Assembly (NCBI RefSeq): GCF_902505095.1
Contig: NZ_CABWIB010000001.1
Location: 62,001 to 126,000 of the forward strand
Direction: 5' to 3'
From: Oceanivirga miroungae
GTDB taxonomy: Bacteria; Fusobacteriota; Fusobacteriia; Fusobacteriales; Leptotrichiaceae
Length of the DNA: 64,000 nt
The notes under the pieces are model-generated. The model was not told where the DNA came from and did not search any database. It worked only from the letters and a program-made list of their open reading frames with translations. Below, piece after piece: positions 55,901 through 64,000 of the stretch. A program made the translations under genes and the position numbers. Each line of letters begins with the position of its first letter. Position 1 is the stretch's first letter.

Positions 55901-57223
55901 TTGACGTTATCTGAAGCAATTAAAACTAGATTACATTCAATAATGACTATTAGAGAACTAAAAAGAAGAGTTACTTTTACATTGTTAATGTTTCTAGTAG
56001 CAAGAATTGGGGTTCAAATAGCAGTTCCTGGAATAAATATGGCTTTATTTAGAGAGTTTACAAATAATCCGTTAGCTCAATTTTTAGACCTATTTTCAGG
56101 AGGAGCTATACAAAGAGCTTCAATATTCTCACTTGGTATTACACCTATGATTAACGCATCAATAGTATTTCAATTATTAGGAGTTTTATATCCTAAATTT
56201 GAAGAGATGCAAAGAGAAGGTGGAAAACAAAGAGAAAAAATAACGCAATGGACTAGATATTTAGCTATTGCAATTTCTGTTGTTCAATCAGTAGGTATAG
56301 CATTTTTATTACAATCACAAAATATAGTAATAGAACCAGGATTAAGCTTTGTTATTTCAACAGCAGCACTTATGACTGGTGGAGCGGCCTTTTTAATGTG
56401 GATAGCAGAAAGAATTTCTATAAAAGGTATAGGAAATGGAACATCAATGTTAATTTTCCTAAATATAGTTTCTAATTTACCAAATGTTGGATTTAATATG
56501 GTTAATGCACTTAAAAACTCACTTAGAGGAGATTTAATGTTATCATTGTCATTATTATTATTTATATTTATTATAGTAGTAATGGTAATAATTCAATTAG
56601 GTGAAAGAAGAGTTTCTATACAATATGTAGGAAAATCAAGCCGTGGATTTGGACAAGGTGTAAGTACAGTTGGTAAAAAAACATTCTTGCCTGTAAAAAT
56701 TAATACAGCAGGAGTTATGCCAATAATCTTTGCATCAATGTTAATGGCAGTTCCAGGGCTTATAATAACTCTAATAAAAGATCCAGCTAAAAGAGCATAT
56801 TGGAATTCTTTATTAGGACAAACTGGTTGGTTATACTTACTAATTTCAGCATTCCTAATAATAGTATTTTCATTCTTCTACACTGCTATAGTTTTTGACC
56901 CAGATAAAATTGCTGACAGTCTAAAACAAACAGGTGGTACAATACCAAATACAAGAGCAGGTAAAGAAACAGCAGATTATTTAGAATATATAGTAACAAC
57001 AATAACTTATGGAACAGCAGTATTTTTAGCAATACTAGGAATACTTCCTAATATATGGTTTGGATATGTAATAGGAATGCCAGTTCTAATTGGAGGTACT
57101 AGTTTAATAATCTTAGTTGGGGTTGCAGTAGAATTATTACAACAAATAGATTCTCATTTAGCAGTTAGAACATATAGAGGATTTAATAATAGTCAAAGAA
57201 GACAAAGAAAAATAGAAATGTAA
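55901..57223 (+). CDS. secY: Preprotein translocase subunit SecY
   Basis: 440 residues with ten membrane segments. Motifs GINMALFREF, GGAIQRASIFSLGITPMINASI and the C-terminal RTYRGFNNSQ. TTG at 55901 is chosen because GGAG lies eight bases before; the GTG at 55892 has no spacing to a site. Adk, map, infA and rpoA, which normally follow, are absent. Confidence 0.95.
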   Translation: MTLSEAIKTRLHSIMTIRELKRRVTFTLLMFLVARIGVQIAVPGINMALFREFTNNPLAQFLDLFSGGAIQRASIFSLGITPMINASIVFQLLGVLYPKFEEMQREGGKQREKITQWTRYLAIAISVVQSVGIAFLLQSQNIVIEPGLSFVISTAALMTGGAAFLMWIAERISIKGIGNGTSMLIFLNIVSNLPNVGFNMVNALKNSLRGDLMLSLSLLLFIFIIVVMVIIQLGERRVSIQYVGKSSRGFGQGVSTVGKKTFLPVKINTAGVMPIIFASMLMAVPGLIITLIKDPAKRAYWNSLLGQTGWLYLLISAFLIIVFSFFYTAIVFDPDKIADSLKQTGGTIPNTRAGKETADYLEYIVTTITYGTAVFLAILGILPNIWFGYVIGMPVLIGGTSLIILVGVAVELLQQIDSHLAVRTYRGFNNSQRRQRKIEM

Positions 57224-57234
57224 TATATAGAAGG

Positions 57235-57268
57235 TGTACTAAAGAAATTTAGTGCATTTTCTTTATTT
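57235..57268 (+). terminator. Terminator after secY
   Basis: TGTACTAAA pairs with TTTAGTGCA (one G-T) around a GAAA tetraloop, followed by TTTTCTTTATTT. This ends the ribosomal cluster. Confidence 0.82.
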
Positions 57269-57635
57269 ACAGAATATAAATGAAGAAAAAACTGGTATTA
57301 GATTTGTAAGTCATCAAATGAAATGTACAATAGAAAAAGAAAGTAATATTTATTATTTCAATAATAATAAATTTAGAACTATTCAAATAAATAAAAATAG
57401 AGATATATAAATATCAAGTTTAATAATAATTATAAGGATTATTTTTAGCTTCTTTAATATCGTTTATTTATGGAAAAACTTCAGAATCTATTATTGATAA
57501 AATATTATTAGTGAGTAAAAAATTATATTTAGCTTATACATCTGATATATTTGTTTCAAGAAAAGTTATTATTAATTTTTATTAGATGGAGAAATTAATA
57601 TAGAAGATATAAAAAAATTACAGAGGAGAAAATAA
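57264..57635 (+). pseudogene. Decayed ORF remnants upstream of the MFS gene
   Basis: Three translatable pieces in two frames: 57264-57410 (ending at TAA), 57433-57585 (shifted frame, hydrophobic start then FIYGKTSESIIDKIL) and 57582-57635 (first frame again, LDGEINIEDIKKLQRRK). Together they look like one broken gene with frame shifts. No family is recognised. The last piece holds the GAGGAG site used by the MFS gene. The low-complexity AT content makes chance open frames possible. Confidence 0.35.
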
Positions 57636-57638
57636 AAA

Positions 57639-58820
57639 ATGGGGATATTAAAGTTTAATAAGAATTTTAGAAATTTATGGTTAGGGAGATTATTTAGTAA
57701 TGCGGGAGATAGTGTATATTATGTAGTTTTATCTTGGTATTTGATTACAACAACAAAAGATCCTTTTTGGGTAGGATTTATAAATTTCGCAATATTTATT
57801 CCTAATATTTTTTCATTTCTTATAGGGCATATAATAGATAATTATAATAAGAAACACATATTAATAATATTAGAGATAGGACAAGCATTTTTTTTATGTA
57901 TTCTAATAATAGCAATATATTTTAATTTTGATAACCCATATATAATAAGTTTAATAGCGTTCTTAATAGCTTTTTTTGGACAAAATACATATGCAGTACA
58001 AGATGCCATAATACCAATATTAGTTGAAGAAAAAGATTTAGAAAGTGCAAATAAATATATGTCAGCCGCATATAATACCTCAGATTATTTATTTAATGCA
58101 ATAAGTGGAATTATTATAAAATTAATGTCAACTGTTTATATATTGTTATTAGATTTACTATCTTTTGTATTATCTATTATAAGTTTTAGTAAAATAGAAT
58201 ATAAGGAAAAAGAATCATTAAATGAAGATAAAGGTGATTTTTGGTCAGGTTTTAAATTAATATATGAAGATAAATCGTTAGTCTATTTAACTTTTACATC
58301 AGGATATTTAAATATGTTATTTGGAGGATTAGGAGTTTATCAAGTTATAATTGCTAATGAATTTGAAAGTTCAGTATATTATGGGATTTTATTAGGAATT
58401 TTATCGTTAGGTGTAGTAATAGGAAATTCTTATGGAGTTACAGTAATTTTAAAAAAATTAAAACTTGGGTTAGCTATAATAACTAATGAAATACTAAAAG
58501 GTATACCCCTAGTATTATTATTTTTCACATCAGATAAATACTTAATATTAGTATTCTTTTTTGTATTTGGAATATTTTTAGGAATTACACATGTTATTAT
58601 GGCAACATATTTCCAAAAGGCTATACCAAGTAATAAATTAGGAAGATTTTATTCTGCAACTTATACATTGACAGTTTCAGCGTTCCCATTAGGAGCATTA
58701 TTATTTGGATATGTTGCTAAATATATGTCGTATAATTATTTTATGTTATTATTTGGAGTAAATTTTATAATTATAGGAATAAGCATGAGTAAATTTAGAA
58801 AAATTAAAAATTTTGAATAA
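57639..58820 (+). CDS. MFS transporter
   Basis: 393 residues with 12 likely membrane segments. The N-terminal NFRNLWLGRLFSNAGDSVYYVVLSWYL and the loop GHIIDNYNKKH resemble the MFS_3 or MefA-type efflux subfamily. Substrate unknown, possibly a drug or peptide exporter. A decayed ORF lies upstream and a hairpin cluster downstream, which together suggest an acquired or degrading island. Site AGAGGAG precedes the ATG. Confidence 0.82.
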   Translation: MGILKFNKNFRNLWLGRLFSNAGDSVYYVVLSWYLITTTKDPFWVGFINFAIFIPNIFSFLIGHIIDNYNKKHILIILEIGQAFFLCILIIAIYFNFDNPYIISLIAFLIAFFGQNTYAVQDAIIPILVEEKDLESANKYMSAAYNTSDYLFNAISGIIIKLMSTVYILLLDLLSFVLSIISFSKIEYKEKESLNEDKGDFWSGFKLIYEDKSLVYLTFTSGYLNMLFGGLGVYQVIIANEFESSVYYGILLGILSLGVVIGNSYGVTVILKKLKLGLAIITNEILKGIPLVLLFFTSDKYLILVFFFVFGIFLGITHVIMATYFQKAIPSNKLGRFYSATYTLTVSAFPLGALLFGYVAKYMSYNYFMLLFGVNFIIIGISMSKFRKIKNFE

Positions 58821-58824
58821 GATG

Positions 58825-59026
58825 ATATTAAAATAGAGATAGGTCTATTTTAATATTTAGCGTATTATAGACCTATAGGACAAGGGCATTGCCCCTTGAC
58901 ACATTTTTATTCTAGGTATGAATACTAGAACTAAAAATTTAAAAAATTATGAATTGGTACATAGATAATTTTAAGTCGTATCCCTGACTTAAATTTACCT
59001 ATATACCAAGTACTGCCTTTCGGCAG
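58825..59026. other. Cluster of strong hairpins in the gap after the MFS gene
   Basis: From left: perfect 13-base stem ATATTAAAATAGA/TCTATTTTAATAT (58825-58856); ATAGGTCTAT (58839-58848) can instead pair with ATAGACCTAT (58867-58876), a competing fold; CAAGGG/CCCTTG (58881-58898); a 56-base hairpin at 58954-59009 with TTGGTA/TACCAA, ATAG/CTAT, TAA/TTA and TTTAAGTC/GACTTAAA separated by single mismatches; and CTGCC-TTTC-GGCAG (59013-59026). No ORF is present. It may be an uncharacterised RNA, a decayed transposable end or only terminators. Confidence 0.5.
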
Positions 59027-59076
59027 ATCCTTATTTATAAAATTTTAAAATGTGGGATTGTATATTTTTTATAAAT

Positions 59077-59103
59077 AAAAAAGAGAGGCGGTCAACTCTC
59101 TCT
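59077..59103 (-). terminator. Terminator of the EgtU/OpuC-type operon
   Basis: AGAGAG/CTCTCT stem, with T residues on the minus-strand side, 69 bases beyond the stop codon. Confidence 0.75.
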
Positions 59104-59171
59104 AAAAAAACTTATTTGTGCGAACACATATAAATGTCAATTTAAGATTTTTCACTTTATTTTAATTCATC

Positions 59172-60662
59172 TTATTTCTCTAGCAAATGATTCTTTATTA
59201 AGAAGTCTTTTGCAACGGTATTAGCGTCTTTTTTATTTACATCTACATCATAGTTCATTTGTATCATTTCTTCCTCTGTAATAAGTCCTGATAGTTTTTC
59301 TAGCACATCTTTTATTATAGGGTACTTAATGATTAAATCTTCTCTTAATAAAGGTGATGCTTGATATGGTGGGAATAAGTGTTTATCATCTTTAAGCCCT
59401 ACTAAGTTATATCTTTTAATCTCGCTATCAGTTGAGTAAGCATCCATCATATCTATATCACCAGCCAGAATTGCTGTATATCTTAATGCTGGTTCCATTG
59501 TTTTTACCTTAAGATTAATACCATATAGTTTTTTAATTCCAGGATATCCATCTTCTCTGTCATTAAATTCTAATGTAAATCCTGCAGTAACTAGGTTTTC
59601 TACTTTCTTTAAATCAGAAATATTTTTTAGATTATATTTATTTGCAAAATCTTTTTTAAGAGTTAATGCATATGTATTTTGGAATTGCATTGGTTTTAAT
59701 AAAACTAGTTTATCATTATCGTATAACTTTTGTTTTGCTAAGTTATACACTTCTTCACTATCAGTTGAAATTTCACTAGCATCTGTTTTTACAAGTGATG
59801 TTAGAACAGTTCCAGTATATTCAGTATAAATATCAATATCTTTTGATTTTAGTGCTTCGTATAAAAAGACAGTCTTACCAAAGTGTGGTTTTAACTCAAC
59901 TTCTAAATCAGTATTTGCTTCTATTAATTCTTTATACATATTCATAATAATTTCAGGCTCAGCTCCAAATTTACTAGCAATTATTATTTTATCATTACCC
60001 ATTATAGTAGATGGAAGTAATGAAATTATTAGTGCAAATGTAGTAATTATGAATGTTAGGAATATATATTTAATTTTTGTTTTTTCTAGTATCTTAATTG
60101 CAAAGTTGAAAATTATTGCAAGTAAGGCAGATAGTACAGCACCTATTAAAATTAAAGTACCATTATTTCTATCAATTCCTAGCAGTATAAAACTTCCTAA
60201 TCCACCAGCAGCAATTAAAGCAGCAAGCGTAGCTGTTCCTATTATCATAACAGCAGAAGTTCTGATACCTGCCATTATTACAGGCATAGCAAGTGCTAAT
60301 TCGAATTTTTTTAGTTTTTCAAATCTAGTCATACCAAATGCATCTGCAGCTTCTTCTAAATAAGGGTCTATTTCATTTAGTGCTGTTATTGTATTTTGTA
60401 ATATTGGAAATATTGCATAAATAACTAAAGCTGTTACAGCAGGGACTATTCCTATTCCTAGTATTGGTATAAATAAACCAAGTAGAGCTAGTGACGGAAT
60501 TGTTTGCATAACGCTTGTTATATTTAAAAATAAAAAGGAAAGTTTTTTGTTTCTACTTATTATTATTGCAAGTGGTAATGCTACCAATATAGCTATAATT
60601 AGAGATAATAAAGAAATTTGTATATGTTCTAGTAATGCTTTTGTTACACTTAAATTATTCAT
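59172..60662 (-). CDS. Fused ABC permease-substrate-binding protein, EgtU/OpuC-like
   Basis: 496 residues: an N-terminal permease domain of six or so segments (1-210, with the EAA-like loop EEAADAFGMTRFEKLKKFELALAMPVI) and a C-terminal binding domain (about 225-496, with YTEYTGTVLTSLV and GDIDMMDAYSTDSEI). Such fusions occur in quaternary-amine importers and in EgtU, the ergothioneine importer. Glycine betaine, choline, carnitine or ergothioneine are all possible. ATG at 60662 follows GGTG; it overlaps the ATPase gene by eight bases. Confidence 0.85.
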   Translation of the reverse strand: MNNLSVTKALLEHIQISLLSLIIAILVALPLAIIISRNKKLSFLFLNITSVMQTIPSLALLGLFIPILGIGIVPAVTALVIYAIFPILQNTITALNEIDPYLEEAADAFGMTRFEKLKKFELALAMPVIMAGIRTSAVMIIGTATLAALIAAGGLGSFILLGIDRNNGTLILIGAVLSALLAIIFNFAIKILEKTKIKYIFLTFIITTFALIISLLPSTIMGNDKIIIASKFGAEPEIIMNMYKELIEANTDLEVELKPHFGKTVFLYEALKSKDIDIYTEYTGTVLTSLVKTDASEISTDSEEVYNLAKQKLYDNDKLVLLKPMQFQNTYALTLKKDFANKYNLKNISDLKKVENLVTAGFTLEFNDREDGYPGIKKLYGINLKVKTMEPALRYTAILAGDIDMMDAYSTDSEIKRYNLVGLKDDKHLFPPYQASPLLREDLIIKYPIIKDVLEKLSGLITEEEMIQMNYDVDVNKKDANTVAKDFLIKNHLLEK

Positions 60663-61386
60663 TTTTATCACCTACTGTAAATAGAGTTTTAACATAATCA
60701 TTTTTTGGATTATTCTGTATTTCTTCTCTTGTACCAACTTGTACTATTTTACCAGCTTCCATAACACATATTCTATCACCTAATTTTAAAGCTTCATTCA
60801 TATCATGTGTAACAAAAATTGTTGTTATTTTAAACTCATCATGAATTTTTTTAATAAGATCTTGTAAGTTATTTCTAGATATTGGATCTAGTGCACTAAA
60901 TGGTTCATCCATTAATAAAATTTTAGGTGAAGTAATTATAGCTCTTAGTATGCCAACTCTTTGTCTTTGACCTCCTGATATTTGATGAGGGTATTTATTT
61001 AAATATGTTTTAGGGTCAAGACCAACTAATTCAAGTAAACGCTTAACCTCTTCTAATATTTTAGATTTTTTCCATTTTTTCATTTCAGCTATTAATGCTA
61101 TATTTTGACAAACTGTAAGATTTGGAAATAGTGTATCTTTTTGAAGTACATACCCTATATTTAACCTTAGTTCTCTTAAATTATATGTTGATATATCTTT
61201 ATCATCAATACATATTTCACCTTCTGATTGAACTAGGAGTCTATTTATTGTTTTAATAAGAGTTGTTTTACCACTTCCACTAGCACCGACTATAACGAAA
61301 AATTCGCTTTTTTTAATTTCTAAAGTTATGTTATCTAAAACTGTTGTGCTATTACATATTTTAGAAATATTTTTAAGTTTTATCAT
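60655..61386 (-). CDS. ABC transporter ATP-binding protein, EgtV/OpuCA-like
   Basis: 243 residues: Walker A GASGSGKTT, signature ISGGQRQRVGILRA, Walker B ILLMDEPFSALDP and switch His in FVTHDMNE. It lacks the CBS domains of OpuA or OpuCA ATPases, so is not ionic-strength-gated by that route; short ATPases are also typical of EgtV. It overlaps the permease gene. AAAGGAAATTT precedes the ATG. Confidence 0.86.
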   Translation of the reverse strand: MIKLKNISKICNSTTVLDNITLEIKKSEFFVIVGASGSGKTTLIKTINRLLVQSEGEICIDDKDISTYNLRELRLNIGYVLQKDTLFPNLTVCQNIALIAEMKKWKKSKILEEVKRLLELVGLDPKTYLNKYPHQISGGQRQRVGILRAIITSPKILLMDEPFSALDPISRNNLQDLIKKIHDEFKITTIFVTHDMNEALKLGDRICVMEAGKIVQVGTREEIQNNPKNDYVKTLFTVGDKNE

Positions 61387-61400
61387 AAATTTCCTTTCTT

Positions 61401-62072
61401 TTAAATTTTATAGAATCTATATACCGATTCAGTAGAGTATTTTTCACTATATGAAAAATTATCAAGATCAATAAGTTTAATTTTTTCCTTATCAAAAATA
61501 TTCTCATTTAAAATATGACTTGTAAACTTAGCTCTCATTATTTTTGAATTTGTAGATTGTATTGTATAAACGCCTTTTTTATTCTTAATATAGAACTCTA
61601 TTGTAATCATATTTTTATTATTTACCATTTTTGAATACTCACTAGATGCAAGGTTAATAATAAAGTCTTCATCAATAAAGAAGTCATAAATATTTTCCCA
61701 AAATTCATACATATTTTTATATTCATTTTTTACTATATTATTATTCATATCTAGCCTATAATTAGATATATTGTCATTAGGTCTTAAAATACCATAGTAA
61801 GCTGATAATATGTATAATTTATCCATATTTTTTTTAATGTTAAGATTTTTAAAAACTAAACCAGAATATGCAAGAATTGCTTTTGTTTTAACATTAGATG
61901 TGTAGTCTAGTTCACCTACTTTTTCATATTTTAAAAGGGCTTTCAAATCACTTTTATTCATATTTGTTAATATATTTTCTAAATACTTATTTTTTTCTTG
62001 ATATATAATGTCACTACCAAGAGAAATTGTATCAAATTTTTTTGTTTTACTGGGTGATATTATTATTTTCAT
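61401..62072 (-). CDS. Peroxide stress protein YaaA (DUF328) family
   Basis: 223 residues with ISPSKTK, LSAYYGILRPND.I..YRLDM and NLASSEYSK, the family hallmarks. In E. coli YaaA lowers free iron and oxidative DNA damage. The ATG at 62072 follows AAAAGGAGAAAT; a five-codon upstream start has no site. First gene of the operon with the EgtU/OpuC-type transporter. Confidence 0.88.
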   Translation of the reverse strand: MKIIISPSKTKKFDTISLGSDIIYQEKNKYLENILTNMNKSDLKALLKYEKVGELDYTSNVKTKAILAYSGLVFKNLNIKKNMDKLYILSAYYGILRPNDNISNYRLDMNNNIVKNEYKNMYEFWENIYDFFIDEDFIINLASSEYSKMVNNKNMITIEFYIKNKKGVYTIQSTNSKIMRAKFTSHILNENIFDKEKIKLIDLDNFSYSEKYSTESVYRFYKI

Positions 62073-62092
62073 ATTTCTCCTTTTCAACTATA

Positions 62093-62121
62093 ATTATACA
62101 GCTTAATTTTTTTTGTTGCAA
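62093..62121 (-). promoter_or_regulatory. Promoter of the yaaA-transporter operon
   Basis: On the minus strand TTGCAA-17-TATAAT, 20 bases before the ATG. Confidence 0.75.
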
Positions 62122-62224
62122 GATTTAGGCATTATGTTGATACTTTAATTTATGAGATTTATTATTAAAGCAAATAAGTTTCAATATATACAACTTTAAT
62201 ATTTTGTTTTTAAAAAATTTGGTG

Positions 62225-62230
62225 TATAAT
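62225..62230 (+). promoter_or_regulatory. Putative -10 of the Fic gene
   Basis: TATAAT 23 bases before the ATG. No good -35 is seen (nearest TTTTGT with 16-base spacing). Confidence 0.5.
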
Positions 62231-62253
62231 AAAAAAAGAAGGGAAGGATAATT

Positions 62254-63267
62254 ATGGATAGTTTAAGAGCGGGAGAATATATAAGTAATTTATCTGGAAA
62301 ACTTGAATACAAATCGTATAGACCAGCAAAATTACCTATTGAGATTGAATATGATAATGAGTTAGAAGATTTAATAAAAAAAGCTTATGAGAAATTAGAA
62401 AAATTAAACGAATTAGAAATCGATATTGTATTAGAAGGTCAGATTATAAAAAAAGAAGTATTTTTCTCTACAAAAATAGAAAGTGAAAAAACTAATGATG
62501 ATATTTTTGATAAGCACTATGTTCAAGCAATAAGATATGCTATACAAAGGATAAAAACTTTTCCATTATCAAATAGACTTATACAAGAAATAAATGCAGT
62601 GCTACTAAATAATAAAAAATATTCTGGAGAGTTTAGAAAAAGTCAAAATTGGGTAGGAGATGCAAAAAGTACAATAAAAACAGCAATATATATACCACCT
62701 AACGCTTTTGATATGACAGAAGCTATGAATAATCTAGAAATTTATATAAATGATGAAGAGTTAAAAGAAGACAATTTAGTAAAATTAGCCCTTATTCATT
62801 ATCAACTAGATGCTATAAATCCTTTTGTTGAAGGAAATAGTAAAATAGTTAGAATGATTAGTACACTATTTTTAATAGATAAAAAAATAATAACTAATTT
62901 CTGTATTCCATTTTCATATTATATAGATAGAGAAATAACACAGTATTATGGAAGAATGAGAATGATAAAAGAAACAGGAGATTTTGAACAATTTATAAAA
63001 TTTTTCATAAGAATGTTAATAAATGCAATAGATGAAACTTTAGATACTGTAAAAACTATTAGTAAAATAAAAGAAAAAAATATGAAAATAATAGAAGAAG
63101 ATGAAGCTCTAAAAAGAGCATATAGAAGATTTGAAAAAGAGCTTGTAATAAAAAGTGATGAAACTGATGAAATAAAAAAATTAGAAGAATTAGGAATAAT
63201 AAAAAAACTAGATGAAAATATGTATTCGCTAGAAAATTATATGGATGAACTAAAAATTTGGTTATAA
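62254..63267 (+). CDS. Fic-domain protein with a degenerate active-site motif
   Basis: 337 residues. The inhibitory helix motif STKIES (72-77) and the Fic core are recognisable, including the lead IHYQLDAINPF (residues 181-191). The canonical HPFxxGNGRxxR is here NPFVEGNSKIVR (189-200): the catalytic His is Asn189, and Ser196-Lys197 replace Gly-Arg of the anion-binding loop. AMP transfer by the standard mechanism is therefore not expected. The C-terminus (about 270-337) is helical and may be a winged-helix DNA- or partner-binding part. GGGAAGGATAATT precedes the ATG. Monocistronic. Confidence 0.8.
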   Translation: MDSLRAGEYISNLSGKLEYKSYRPAKLPIEIEYDNELEDLIKKAYEKLEKLNELEIDIVLEGQIIKKEVFFSTKIESEKTNDDIFDKHYVQAIRYAIQRIKTFPLSNRLIQEINAVLLNNKKYSGEFRKSQNWVGDAKSTIKTAIYIPPNAFDMTEAMNNLEIYINDEELKEDNLVKLALIHYQLDAINPFVEGNSKIVRMISTLFLIDKKIITNFCIPFSYYIDREITQYYGRMRMIKETGDFEQFIKFFIRMLINAIDETLDTVKTISKIKEKNMKIIEEDEALKRAYRRFEKELVIKSDETDEIKKLEELGIIKKLDENMYSLENYMDELKIWL

Positions 63268-63270
63268 AAA

Positions 63271-63303
63271 AGCTAGAAGCATTTATTGAAAATGTTTCTA
63301 GCT
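63271..63303. terminator. Bidirectional terminator
   Basis: AGCTAGAA-G-CATTT pairs with AAATG-T-TTCTAGCT, with a T-rich right flank and an A-run on the left. It separates the convergent Fic and cdsA genes; the AGCTAGAAGC core also occurs in the terminator at 12846. Confidence 0.85.
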
Positions 63304-63309
63304 AAATTT

Positions 63310-64000
63310 TTATTTTAACATTATTATCATAAATCTAACTAAAATATATATAACTGGGATTACAAATAGGCTAGAATCAAATCTATCTAAAAAACCACCA
63401 TGTCCTAATAAAAGATTACTAGAATCTTTTGTATTAAATTCTCTTTTTATTTTTGATTCGAATAAATCTCCTAAAACAGCTATCATTGTAATAAATAAAG
63501 ATAAGCCAAAAAGTTTTATTGAGAATGAATTAAAAACTTCTACATAACGAGGATATATATTTAAAATTTTAATGTGTGAAAATAGGTAAGTTATAAAATA
63601 TATTATATATCCAAAGTATCTTAGTGTTAAAAGAACTCCAATAAATGCACCTACTAAACCTTCTATTGATTTTTTAGGGGATATTATAGAAAATTTATGT
63701 TTTCCTATAAGCATTCCAAATAGATACGCAAAACTGTCAGCTGACCAAATTAAAATAAATGACAATATAATTAGTTCATTTCCGTAATTTAAATTTTGTA
63801 ATTTCAGTATATAAGAAAATAAAATTGAAATATATACAAAATTAAAGAAAGTAAATGAACTTCTATAAGAAGAATCTTTTATATTTACAAATAATATTTC
63901 AGGTATTGTGATAAATAAAAAACTACAAATTAGATATGAGCTAATATCAAGTAAATTAAAGTAAAATACTATAGGTGTTAAAAACGCTAGAACAATAGCC
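63310..64000 (-). CDS. cdsA: Phosphatidate cytidylyltransferase, 5' part beyond the window
   Basis: Makes CDP-diacylglycerol for phospholipids. The reading frame is open from the stop at 63310 to the right edge, about 230 residues, with no stop, so the start lies outside. It has membrane segments, SADSFAYLFGMLIGKHKFS, SPKKSIEGLVGA and the CdsA signature ESKIKREFNTKDSS...GHGGFLDRFDS. Treating the TTG at 63765 as a start would omit several membrane segments. Confidence 0.92.
   Translation of the reverse strand, partial: AIVLAFLTPIVFYFNLLDISSYLICSFLFITIPEILFVNIKDSSYRSSFTFFNFVYISILFSYILKLQNLNYGNELIILSFILIWSADSFAYLFGMLIGKHKFSIISPKKSIEGLVGAFIGVLLTLRYFGYIIYFITYLFSHIKILNIYPRYVEVFNSFSIKLFGLSLFITMIAVLGDLFESKIKREFNTKDSSNLLLGHGGFLDRFDSSLFVIPVIYILVRFMIIMLK

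Noticed and set aside
57639-58820. Assigning the MFS gene to macrolide efflux
   Set aside because: The resemblance to MefA is only at the family level and no resistance gene or attenuator peptide is beside it.
63310-63765. cdsA starting at the TTG at 63765
   Set aside because: The reading frame is open to the window edge with hydrophobic segments, so the true start lies outside.
1-64000. CRISPR arrays or insertion sequences
   Set aside because: No regularly spaced direct repeats and no transposase or integrase frames were seen in the window.

Overview
The window is very AT-rich chromosomal DNA from a bacterium with an outer membrane (an autotransporter, a probable outer-membrane barrel, several lipoproteins) and a low-GC codon style with many TTG and GTG starts. 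The mix of an outer membrane, firmicute-like galactose and EIIC-type genes and ribosomal operons without phage or IS sequence fits Fusobacteriota, most likely the Leptotrichiaceae (Streptobacillus or Sneathia type). This placement is inference; no 16S gene is present.

Layout. 1-650: end of a probable xseA, a dCMP deaminase and tRNA-Arg. 708-7985 (minus): rqcP, a lipoprotein, mfd, a DciA-like gene with a zinc finger, recF, yaaA/rlbA and dnaA, all reading away from the origin. 8019-8600: the replication origin, about fifteen same-strand DnaA-box-like nonamers followed by an AT-rich stretch; dnaN is absent. 8866-9048: a self-contained transcription unit for a 24-residue, 8-cysteine peptide. 9192-18114: acetate kinase, an EIIC/PfoR-like membrane protein with a ketopantoate-reductase-like enzyme, pullulanase, MupG-like muramidase, TauE/SafE permease and glycerol dehydrogenase. 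18207-23213: a barrel-like outer-membrane protein and a lipid-anchored autotransporter with a degenerate subtilase domain.

23321-29185: an operon with an OsmC-like protein, the upper mevalonate pathway (thiolase, HMG-CoA synthase, HMG-CoA reductase, mevalonate kinase), a tiny ORF and a cysteine desulfurase. 29269-39109: a galactose regulon, galK facing a ROK regulator-mglBAC-galMET operon; Mgl imports the sugar and the Leloir enzymes convert it to glucose-1-phosphate. 39191-41251: a second EIIC/PfoR-like protein with a D-2-hydroxyacid dehydrogenase. 41342-41583: tRNA-Val, -Asp and -Phe (minus).

41922-57223: str (rpsL-rpsG-fusA-tuf), S10 and spc ribosomal clusters in one block ending at secY, with an unusual promoter-bearing gap between rplW and rplB. 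57224-59171: an accessory patch with a decayed ORF, an MFS transporter and a cluster of hairpins. 59172-64000: EgtU/OpuC-type transporter genes with YaaA, a Fic-fold protein whose active-site motif is degenerate, and a cdsA gene running off the window end.

Points most worth follow-up: the cysteine-rich peptide beside oriC, the one-orientation DnaA-box array, the paired EIIC-like/2-oxoacid-reductase modules, the catalytically odd autotransporter and Fic proteins, and the hairpin clusters near 18.1 and 58.9 kb.
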